NCBI GenBank assembly: GCA_003008705.1
Contig: PDUO01000005.1
Span: 189,997 to 253,996, forward strand
Direction of reading: 5' to 3'
Length of the DNA: 64,000 bases
Source: Pezicula radicicola
Lineage: Eukaryota > Ascomycota > Leotiomycetes > Helotiales > Dermateaceae
Position numbers and translations under genes: made by a program. Shown here piece by piece: positions 23,536 through 33,478 of this stretch (position 1 is its first letter; each line of letters begins with the position of its first letter). The notes under the pieces were generated by a model. It was given only the letters and a program-made list of their open reading frames with translations. It did no database searches and was not told where the DNA came from.

Positions 23536-24688
23536 ATGACGGACCCGGTGTGCAAAGCATCTATTACAATCGACGAGCTAGATGCCAACTTCAACATTTT
23601 CCTGAAAAGACTTCGTAGTGGAGAAAATCATGCTGAGAAGTATGGCGTGGCTGTCATTGAAGAATTGCCTCCGTATGTCTATTATCAGTTTTCTCCAGCG
23701 TTGGCCCTAACTTACCTAGGAACTTCCCTTTATCACCAGGAGGCGACGCGACCAAATTTGAAGTGAACAAGGGCCAGATAAGTGTCGCAAAAAGTTGTAA
23801 GGCATTAAAGTGTTCCGATGGAATTTACTACATCGGTTTTGAAAGACAAAAAGAGGCCATTAAGTGGGTTCAAGATCGAGAAAATGAATCTGCATCCGCT
23901 TCCGACAAATGCATTTCTATTGAATCGTTTGTTGACAAGGATCTCTTCGACAGTTTGACGGGTGCTATAGCGGACGATCTTACCGTTGAGCATCATCCCA
24001 ACCTGGGCCAGCAGTCACTTTTCATAAGTAAGTCGTCATTATTTTTATGATGAGACTATAAATATTTGCTGATGTCAAATGTTTAAATCCTCTAGATCTC
24101 TCGCAACAGAAGAATCTCCGCGATTTCCTCAAAATCCACAGATTTCCGGTTCATAGAGACGCACTTGCAGATAAGAGGTTTAGAGCCAAAGATATAGAGC
24201 CCAAGACACGAAGAATCACCAAAAGAAATCTTCGTATTGTCTGTGCCTCAGCTCCATACACTGTCAGCATGAATCCCGTCGGTCTTACATCCATATTATT
24301 CAACCATCGCGGAAAACCTTACCAGTGGATTGTCATACCGCCGATAGAGAAGGAATCATTTGAGGCACAATTGAAAACACGGCTCCGTATCAACCCTGCG
24401 ATGCAGTTTTGTCCTCAGTTCATATCCCACGAATTGTTGTGGATACCTCCCTCTCTTCTTCAAACATGGGGCATCAAATTTTCCACGGTTATACAAGCAG
24501 AAAATCAGATGGTTGTGGTATTTCCAGATTCTTATTACTGGGGATTTAGTCAGGGTTTCAGCATAATAGAGATATCTCTCTTCGCAGGAGAGGATTGGAA
24601 CCCTTCCAATTATCAATTTTGTAATCCAAAAGCCCGAGTAGTTTGTAGGGATTATGAGAAACTTATGGGGAAAGACTCGTTGGCGTAA
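23536..24688 (+). CDS. JmjN/JmjC-like protein lacking all metal ligands (pseudo-demethylase)
   Basis: Three exons: 23536..23672, 23720..24027, 24096..24688 (introns 47 and 68 nt); 345 aa. The N-terminus resembles a degenerate JmjN motif (FNIFLKRLRSGENHAEKYG, IEELPP). The C-terminal half aligns by eye with JHDM3/KDM4-type JmjC domains: SILFNHRGKPYQWIVIPP for the LH-FGEPK-WY-VPP strand, QFISHELLWIPPSLLQTWGI for the HK-LISP segment, VVVFPDSYYWGFSQGF for the FP-YHAGFNHGF segment, then a residue-307 Glu and NPSNYQF. In this alignment the iron ligands His, Glu/Asp and His are Ser206, Asn208 and Tyr296, and the 2-oxoglutarate lysine is Glu261. A catalytic demethylase is therefore unlikely; a binding or structural role is possible. 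No PHD, zinc-finger or other reader domain is present. Confidence 0.75.
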
Positions 24689-25613
24689 GAAGCCTCTTAA
24701 GCATGATATACAAGATTGCGAGAGTTGAGACATGGTGTGGTGGTTACTAGGCAGGGGCTCTTTGTAATTGGACCACACTCTCCTTAGCACAAACATAGGA
24801 ATGATCCTATTTTATCAAAAGCTGTCATTGCAAGTATGTTATTCAAATGAAAGTGAAGTGAGTTGCCCAAGGTAAAAAACTTACCAAACCAAGCAAGTTA
24901 AGATTTGAGCTGAAGTCATTACTCAACTTAAGTGATTTGTCTAAATGAAATCAATGTGTGTTATCCAAAACAATTCATTGGATTCAAATTGAAGTAGACA
25001 TTGACAAGTGAGGTGTGTCCGGAATACTTATCTGATACCCCTTGAGTGCGCCTATTTCACCACCCTTGTTTCTGCACAAAATACAATATCGCCACTACAT
25101 CTTGCTACCTGTAAAATTTCGACGGTAGATTACTTATCTCTCTTTTATTCACAGCAAGCCAAAACAGGTCACATAGTCAATGTCAAATATCAATTTTAGC
25201 ACTGTACAGATATCATGATCGTCAACAACAACCTCTCAAAAATCATTTAATTGTCCCATAAACCCCAGAATTACTCCAAGGCCCCAAAGCTTTCCCCCCA
25301 AAGCTTGCCTCCCTATTGCACCATTTCCAAATAAAAGTCAGAGTTTTCGACATTGACAAAGAGTTACCACAGATCGAGTGTAGTGAATGTGATTACAAGT
25401 ACTTTGTCCAGAAGTCTTGCAGAAGTCGTGTCAAGGAGTGTGGATATTGATTTGTGTGGCTTTGGTCGATGTCTGCTCGAATCCTCATCCAAGCGAGTGT
25501 TGATGAATGAATGATTTGATTATTGGCACTGGCTCTCTTTTCTGGATGCAGCCTGAATGAATGGTGTGCCGTGATATCTTGTCATGACCAATGACCATCT
25601 TCGAAGGAAGCGC
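24689..25613. other. Intergenic region (convergent genes)
   Basis: About 0.9 kb between convergent genes. Nothing beyond 3' ends is seen. Confidence 0.55.
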
Positions 25614-27032
25614 TCATGCGGCAGTTGCAGCTGCGTTAGCGGCGGCAACAGCTGCGTTCTGTTGTTTCTGTTAGTCTTCTGAGGTTCAGATGGAGGATGG
25701 AGGATGGAGGATGGAGGGTGGAGGATGATGGAAACTTACTGCTGCAGCTAGATCGTCAGTTGGTGTGGCAGCGGCCTGGATCATTTGTCAGTTCTCTTTT
25801 TCTATCTTATTATTCTCCTCGACTTCAATGGAAACTTACGGCAGCGGCTGTTGCAGCGGCTGTTGCGGCGGCAGCTGTTGCAGCAGCCTATTGAAAGTCA
25901 GCAAGATGTTCAAATCATGAGATGAACCTATAACACGAGAGGGAATAACTTACAGCAGACTTAGCAGCAGCTTTTGATGCCTTTGCTGCGGCCTTTGCTG
26001 CGGCGGCGGCGGCTTTTCCACCTGTTGCTCCAGTTGCCTGTTGGAAATCGTCAGTAAAGTGTGGTAAATGGTTCAGATGATAAAGATAACGTACAGCGTT
26101 TGCTGCGGCACCTCCAGCTGCTGCGGCACCTCCAGCTGCGGCATCTGCAGCTGCGGCCTTGTGTTTTAGTTAGTATCTGATGTTCATAATTGTATCATAT
26201 CTCAGTCAAAGACTTACAGCTGCGGCTCCCTTGCCAGCCTAGATAAATGTTAGTCTTCTTTCCTTGACAATTTTGTGAATTTTGAACTTACTTTTTTCCC
26301 TGTCGCTGCTGTTGCTCCAGTACCCGCGGCCTGATTGTTCGTTAGTATTTGGTTTCGACTTTTGTTTTGTTTTGTTTTGTTTTGGGTTGTTTTGGGTTGT
26401 TTTGGGTTATGGGTTATGGGTTATGGGTTGGGGTAAGTGTTTTACTCAACCCAAGTGGGTTACTCAAAAACATGGAAATGTTATTAACTTACAGCTGCGT
26501 TTGCTGCTCCTGCACCAGCCTTCAGAGTTCTATTAGTATTTGATGCTCGAAATCTCAGATCTCAGACAAAGACTTACTGCTCCAGCTCCATTGGCTGCGG
26601 CCTAGCACAAAGTTAGTATCATTTAAATAAGAACAGGTTTGAGTCAAAACTTACAGCATTAGCAGCTCCAGCTCCAGCTCCAGCTCCAGCTCCACCTGCA
26701 GCAGCAGCTCCTCCAGCTCCGCCAGCTCCAGCTCCGCCAGCACCACCACCAGCTCCGCCAGCACCAGCACCACCAGCACCAGCACCACCAGCACGACCAC
26801 CAGCACCACCAGCACCACCAGCACCACCAGCACCACCAGCACCACCAGCACCGCCACCGCCGCCACCCCTTTGACGGCGCTCGAGGTCAAAATCTCTAGC
26901 GAGAACCTCACCGAGCTCACGAACAGCGAGGTTGGTGGAGCTCAATTCATTTGATGGAACTGGGGATGTGTTGACGACGAGGAGAGCGGAGAGGAGGACA
27001 ACGAGGGAGGTGGTTGGGATGTTGAATTGCAT
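25614..27032 (-). CDS. Secreted Ala/Gly-rich repeat protein from ten phase-0 exons
   Basis: Ten exons: 27032..26655, 26601..26578, 26519..26493, 26330..26292, 26238..26218, 26157..26095, 26037..25954, 25887..25840, 25775..25740, 25658..25614. Their lengths are 378, 24, 27, 39, 21, 63, 84, 48, 36 and 45 nt; all are multiples of three and all nine introns are phase 0. The product is 254 aa. Eight donors are GTAAGT and one is GTACGT; every intron has a CTAAC/CTGAC/CTAAT-like branch site 8-20 nt before the acceptor. Residues 1-22 form a signal peptide. A dibasic site (LERRQ, Arg52-Arg53) precedes a Gly/Ala tandem region, suggesting Kex2-type maturation. Exons 2-10 encode almost only Ala with Gly, Thr, Asn and Lys. 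Probably a cell-wall or secreted structural protein; no named family recognised. Confidence 0.75.
25690..25731. repeat. GGAGGAT-type heptamer repeat in intron 9 of the Ala/Gly gene
   Basis: Four to five tandem ATGGAGG units, purine-rich on the + strand, inside the last intron. Confidence 0.8.
26360..26434. repeat. TTTTG and GGGTTAT tandem repeats in intron 3 of the Ala/Gly gene
   Basis: Tandem TTTTG units merge into TTTTGGGTTG units and then GGGTTAT units, giving about seven G3 tracts on the + strand. This makes intron 3 (26492..26331, 162 nt) two to three times as long as the other introns. The GGGTTAT units resemble, but are not, the TTAGGG telomere repeat. Confidence 0.85.
26736..26868. 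repeat. Coding CCACCAGCA-type tandem repeat (Gly-Ala-Gly)
   Basis: Nine-base tandem units on the + strand encode the Gly-Gly-Ala repeats of exon 1 on the minus strand; unit number is likely length-polymorphic. Confidence 0.8.
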
Positions 27033-30000
27033 GATTGCGGTTTGGAAGTTGGATTGATTTTTTGGAGAATTGAGTAAATAATAATATGAAGGAATGGAAT
27101 AAGAAGATTAATAGGCCTGCTAGTGAGTGAAAAAAGTAATTGATTGGAGTTTGAGAGGCGTGCCGGACGATGGAGAAAAAAAAGACTTCTTTGAGGGGGG
27201 AGTTCGAGATCTTATATATTTTCTTCCCCAGAGTCAACCGAGTTACAAGCTTTGTAGCCCAGAATAACCTTCATTCATTCAAGCACGGCATGAGTTACCG
27301 CGGGAATGAAGCCAAGAAACGAGACACAGACACTTCTGTTCCTGCCATCCCAATTGTTTGAGGCTCATCCAAACATCAAACCAGAAAAACAAATTCCGGT
27401 CGCCTTGTCCAGGTTATGCTTGTTGATCCTTAGTCAAGAGTTGGCAGGCGATAGTCTGAAAGAGATGATCTGAGACTAGAGGTATTTCTGAAAATATGGG
27501 GAAATAGCATTCGAGACAACGCGAGAAAGCTTGTTATGCTTAAACCCAAGCGTGAAGTTTAGACAATGAATGATGGGATCTGCAGAGAGGAGCATCGGTA
27601 GTTACCAGCTCCGTGCAACTTGTGGAGAAAGTCCAATCAGGATCCTCAATAAAACCCCGCAACTTGAGGCAGTGCTCTGTCAATAGCGAAGTTATGCCAA
27701 GGAAAACTTCTGCTGGAAATCAAACGCCAGCGAAGAGCTTGGTGGTGGGAGGAAACTGTTTAAGCCTCACCAAAACATCTGATCGTGAGAAGGAATAACC
27801 ATGTTAATACAGCGGATTGGACGGTGTGACAGGATTTAAAAAGAACAAGCCTCTTGGGATTGACCAAACAAGATGGGATGATCAAACTTAAGTGTAAAAC
27901 ATCGGCTAATTGTAACTCTTCCCAAAGGTGTCAAAGCACTACTATCAAGTGTGCCAAGAATTGTGTCATGCTTCAGATTTTCGAGCTTTGGCCGGAGATT
28001 TTCATGCTTAAAACTTAAGAGCGTTTAAAATTGCAGGCAAGAAGTCTTGTTTATACCCAAAGCCCACTTGTTAAGTGTGGGGAATGTACAAGAATAGTTG
28101 GCGTAAAGAATCTCCCGTTGGTCACGGGACCAGCAAACTGCTGAACCAACCAATATCACGTGGCTAGAAAACTGTCTGTGGTCTTTCTATGCTTACAGTT
28201 TCTATTCATCTTATGTAAAACGTACAGCTCATACAATTCATGCAGTTTAAATGTGCATCTGGTTTGGTAATAGAAGTGCTTTAAAGACCTTCATTGTCTA
28301 TGAAAAGAGTTCAAAACAACGCTCTACAATATTCCTCCAACCTAACCGAGGGAATAGGGGAACTCGCTTAACCCGAACAAGTTTTGTTTCACGATCACAA
28401 AGTCGGGATGGGTGGCACGTTGGGTGTTCGAGACTATTGTGGCATTCTGGGCTAACACCGATCAAGTTCGATGTGCCTCCAAGAGATGTGCCGAGAAGGA
28501 TTGACTTATCTTAGATGAAAAGGAGAAAGACTGGTTTCTGTTGCAGTTGAATCCTTACAGGTACTTTAGGTGGTCTATCGCCAAAGACGCAACCCTTATT
28601 CCTTTCCCTTTAGACTTCGCCATCATATTCACTTTCACACTCAGATATCAACATCTTCTACAGAATACTTCGCTGTGCTTTATCATCCTACTAATCCAGC
28701 TCACCTACATGGCGAGCAAGAATCATTGGCCAAAGATCCCATCTGTCTTAGAAACAACACTAGCGCTCAGAGCCAGGTCGGCTATTCTGTGTTCGTACCG
28801 TCCTAACTCAACAAATCGAGCCTTGGCGATCGGGGTTCCCCCAGCTTCCTGTGCCTTGGCTATTACAATGATGGAGCAGATGGCCCTTACGCTACTCGCA
28901 TCAACAATAACAGCGCGATGTTAACCAAAGAGCATGTTTCCCGGATATTTTGAAGGTGTCTCGCCGCTCGCCAAGGGCTCAATTTATGGAGTTAGCATAG
29001 TAGTTCACGTTCTAGACCCCACTTCCCAAAAAAAAACTATCGTCAATACCTACTAAAGCACATTCATGGGTAGCAGAATATTCTCCGCGGAATGCTGTCC
29101 CCGCGACTTGAGTGTATATAAGGGTTTAAAGTGATAGTTACGTAGAAATATTGTAATCTACCTGAGTTGAGCAACTCATTTTACTTGAGTGATTCACATA
29201 GCTCTTAAATTAATGCACTATACGTTCCACTAAGGCATCTTGTCTGATGTATAACAGTAATGTTTTTGATCTCTACGTACTCGCACAAGGAGAGGTAAGC
29301 CCAGCTCAAGTAGTTGGAAGAGACCAAAGACAGTGGGCTACTACCTTGGTTTTCTCAAGTATCTCTTTCAACTGCAACAGTTCGTGTACCTTGGAAGCAG
29401 AGGACCTAAACACAGCAGCTGCAATACCTATAAATCGAACAACAAAACTGTCAAAAGATATTTTAACGGTTGCTGCTTGTATCTTTTCAGTTATCCGCCT
29501 TTGAACAGCTTTCGTATGGTATGGGAGTCGTTTAGATCTGTGGGCACTTAGAGACTAGATAGCTCGATACGTTCCTTACTCATTGAGTAGTTTATTTTGG
29601 GACTTTGAGCCGTGGTATCCCGACCCTCCTATATTGGGCATGTACGCAAGGATTAGACACTCTGCTCGTCTATAATCGCTTAACGCGTCTCAGAGGCAAA
29701 TACAGGAAGTTTATTGGCCAGAATTGCTCTGTTTGATCGATACTTTATTATATGTCCCTATGGCCCAAGCGTTGGCCAATATACGATGGTCGGGATACTA
29801 CACAGTCATCACGTACACTTCATTAGGTCAAGTTGCTCTGAGGCCGTAAAAAGCAGCACTCTGATCAGTACAATTAGTTTGACCATCTAGAATGAGCGAC
29901 CAGTGAATCGAATCGAAGGTACAGAAGCAGATGAAAGTTGTGCACTACTGTAGTAGTAAAAGACTCCGAAACTCCAAGCACTGATATCATAAAATTCCAT

Positions 30001-30081
30001 AAATCATCCCATGGTATACGTACTATAACATCATATCAACTCAATTCCCTATCTTTCCAAGACCAGAAGACCAGCTTTCCA
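27033..30081. other. Intergenic region
   Basis: About 3 kb, apart from the fold-back element at 29615. A + strand stretch at 28700-28970 has two adjacent frames with protein-like runs (SLGDRGSPSFLCLGYYNDG then ADGPYATRINN) broken by a stop; it may be a gene remnant but I cannot name it. Confidence 0.45.
29615..29798. repeat. Fold-back / MITE-like element with 23-bp inverted ends
   Basis: 29615..29637 and the reverse complement of 29776..29798 match at 21 of 23 positions (GTATCCCGACC-TC-TATATTGG). The 184-bp length and terminal inverted repeats fit a miniature inverted-repeat element; no convincing target-site duplication was found. Confidence 0.55.
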
Positions 30082-31554
30082 TCACATCGCTTCCCCTCTC
30101 GTCCCCTCTCGCGTTACAGTAACCTCCGTCGTTTGATATATCTGATGATTCGAATTCGGAAATATAAATTCCTCACTACTGTTGTCCACTTTTGTGCCAC
30201 CGACAACAACACTACTATGATCTTTATTATCGATATCATTTCCACTTCCAAGAACGATATGACCATCTCTTTCCCGATGTCCTGTCTTGATACTCTGCAA
30301 GTTGTACGATAGTCCTCTCCCGGATTTTCCCTTTGTGCGATTCGAAGATGTTTTGTCTCGGAACGATCGGATGAGGGGTGACAAAGGAGGTATACTCGCG
30401 ACGATTATACCAAGGTTGTTTTCCACCATTGACCACATAATAAGTTGCGAGCTATCGATGTAGTTGGAGAGCGACTTAATCGTAAGAATTCGAATGATTT
30501 GAATGATTGTTATAAAGACACCAAGAGAGAAGACTCCTAGTAGAACAATCTTCTTTCGCGATTGAATCTGCGCTTTCAATAACATTGGGAACGGCGTGAG
30601 CATACTAGTTTAGATGTTAGTAAGTGTAAAGGCTCAGAAGTGCAATCATTTCAAGTACATAATAACGTCGAATACGATCGTGAGGGATGCCATAGTGGTA
30701 TAGACAGGTACCGCAGTTAAGCAACTGCCAGTCGTGATAGAAGGATCCCACTGCTTCGCGATCTGAATGATTGACTGTTAGCAAAGCCAATGCTTTGAAG
30801 CTCGTTGGGGAGAGGGGGGACTAACAGGAGTACATAAGTTAACTTGTACCATGAGAAACGAGAAGTTAAAGGCGGTGCATGCAACCATAATGATTATGAT
30901 TGCGATTCGATGCGAGCGCTCAACGGCAATACGCAAGAATGAGAAGAGCAAGCTGAGCTTGAAGCCCAATATACTAGTAATGTAGCTGTTCTGAGTTAGA
31001 ATGGCACTCGGGAAAAGATATTTGGACAACGTACAATGGAGCACCACAGTATTGAAGCTGAAACAGTTAGTTTTCATGATAGAGATTCAGAAAGATCAAG
31101 ACTTACCAGGCCAAAGTTGAAGGTATTCTCATCCGGCATATCTGACAGATGTTGGAGACCCAGTCCCCATTTTGTTTCTAAAATGCCAATGTCAACCTGA
31201 TGGTTCTCATGGTCGTCGGGGAGAAGAGGAGCACAAACGTATTATGGTCACAATCATGAACCCAGTAGCTAGAAACTGTGGCACGATTAGGACTTATAGA
31301 AAGTACTAAAGAGGTATACAACGTACCCAAGTAACCACTATTGTCCAGTCATCTATATATTGTTAGCGATGTCTTAATAGCTTATCTTTCAAAAGAAGCC
31401 TACCAATGCCCACGGCTTTGATCATGACCCCCCTAACATACATCCGAAGACATACTGTGATCAGTGATAGAGTACTAAAAGTCACCCCTACAGCCGTAAT
31501 TGTCGGTGCATTCGTGTCCGCGTCAGGGTTTACAGTATTGTAAGTCCAGCCCAT
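30082..31554 (-). CDS. PTH11-like seven-TM (fungal rhodopsin-domain) protein
   Basis: Eight exons: 31554..31404, 31352..31327, 31275..31239, 31177..31107, 31057..31035, 30985..30826, 30762..30659, 30604..30082; seven introns of 49-63 nt; 364 aa. Every junction keeps frame and restores family motifs: KAVGIDDWTIVVTW, FLATGFMIVTII, TKWGLGLQHL, LQYCGAPFYITSILGFKLSL, VNLCTPIAKQWDPSITTGSC and TIVFDVIIMLTPFPMLLK. Hydrophobic segments correspond to seven TM helices; there is a ~100-residue hydrophilic C-terminal tail and no CFEM domain. The family is plasma-membrane GPCR-like; the founding member Pth11 senses surface cues in rice blast. Ligand and G-protein coupling are unknown here. The ATG at 31554 is the first in frame. 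Confidence 0.88.
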
Positions 31555-33478
31555 ATTGGAATGAGACGATCTCAAAGATCAGCAAGTGAGAAGTCTATCA
31601 GAGAAGTGCCCTACGAGGGACTCGTGGGCAGGTGGAGCTTTCTTTGTATGAGATCCTACAAAGGCGATCTGTCTAAGCTTTTTCACTTGCAGATTGATGT
31701 CGTGCCATGATTGGTATCAGATTACATGGGCGTTTCGACATCCACCAGGGTAATAACTCCCAAATCTTGCTAGTGACCAGAAGAAAAAACCTTTTCCTCA
31801 CTGAATGGAGTTTAGACGTGCCCTATCATTTAATATTTACTTCCAGAACCGGGGCTATCTGCAGCATGGCTTTGGGCTTGACAGCCCTTGAGGTTACTTC
31901 CTATGGTTTTGACACCCTTGATATTGTGCTAGGTGCTAGGATTGCCGATGCGTGTGCATGGTATACAAAAGTAAAAACTTGTTGCAGAAGGCAAGTGCAA
32001 GACTCGACGAGCGGAGAATTTGTACTCACACTCTCCGTTCCATGCCTGCAACGTTCACGGAAGCAGCCGGGGCTCACGGCCTCCACCTATGAGATGCGAT
32101 TACGTTTCGGCACAACTAAGCGACGAAGTCGATAAGCGGGCCAGCAAGACCTCTTAAATTTTCGTGAAACACTTTCTCAGCTGGGTCTTGAACGTGTTCT
32201 GGACTCTAAAAAGAAGTTATCATAAGCATATTCTTTATAAGCTCTCCTAGATCGCTACACAGAGGATGTTCCACAACATAGGTGGGATGAATGCTAAAAG
32301 TCTAAAAGGCCGCACAGAAGTAAAAAACTCTAAGTACCGGAGCGTACCGACTTTTGGGGACCTGGTGGATGGGCCTTTCATAAACCCCCACAAAGCAGTT
32401 TCAGCCACAACGTCCGCCAATCCCATGTCCCTATCGGTGGTAATATCGCGCAAGAGTACGTTGTAGGTTAGTTCATCCGACAACAGTCGTACAACCAGAC
32501 AAACACAACAACGGTACCCTACGGGTAGGCAACGGCTATGGCTTGGGCTTCAAGGAGGGATACAGTACAGTCCCGTAGCAATCCATATGAATGATACACA
32601 CTACTTGTAGACGAGTTGAAGTTGAAGGCAACATTACTCGAGTAGAAATATGTCAATAACAACTTGCCAGAATGAACGCGAATCAATAAAATTTATTTTA
32701 AATGCTACGACACATTTGGCTACCTTAATGTTTTAACCTTCAATGTTAGAAGTGCCTTTTCTCTATCGGGCCTGGTATCGGCTACGAGTATGCTTTCATC
32801 TTGGTACGAACTTTGAAGTACGAAAGTGCCACAGAGTCCGGACACGGAGGCAAAGTCCCTGGAAGAGTCCCTGGCAGAGAAAGATGCGTGGCAGTCATTT
32901 AAAGTTCGGAACCTCGGTACTGTGGACACTTTAATTTACAAGATAAACATGATAGCATGGGGCAGATGCTGAAAGGTGCCAATTTGTGAACGTTGTGCAG
33001 CTTGTGCATAAAATGGGAAGAGTCCATGCATGGGGAGTTACCGTCGGTAAACGTAAGTGGGGGTTGGTTCCTGGTTTGCGCTGTTGTAATCTCAAAAATC
33101 CAGGTACGAGGAGCCTTGATGGATGTGCCAGAATTTCCCAGAAACGTTCTGGAACGAAAGAGAGGTTGCCCTGCTTTAACGCGGTAATTTCTTCGTTGGG
33201 TCCTCCAATAAGTACCACATCCGTGAGATGTTTTGAACACGACATGTTGACACAAAGCTCCGGAATTTAACAAGGAAACCATTATATTTCAGCTAAAGCC
33301 TTACGCGATGAGGCCTCCAGTAATTATCACCACGGAAATTGAGTCTGGATGAAGGTTCCCTGGATCTACAGGGTGCACTGCATCGTTAGTGAGGGGCTTC
33401 GACAGAATCTCACATAAATCAGCAATAAGTATGCCGGTCTAAACGCCTTTCTTCTTTCTTTCACCATCATCCTACGTT
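31555..33478. other. Intergenic region
   Basis: 1.9 kb between divergent genes (PTH11-like and FAD oxidase). Open frames such as 31707..32135 have no domain. Nothing else supported. Confidence 0.55.

Noticed and set aside
25614..27032. Reading the short spaced GCA/GCC repeats as a CRISPR-like array
   Set aside because: The repeats are coding Ala cassettes bounded by consensus splice sites in a fungal gene; there are no uniform repeats or spacers.
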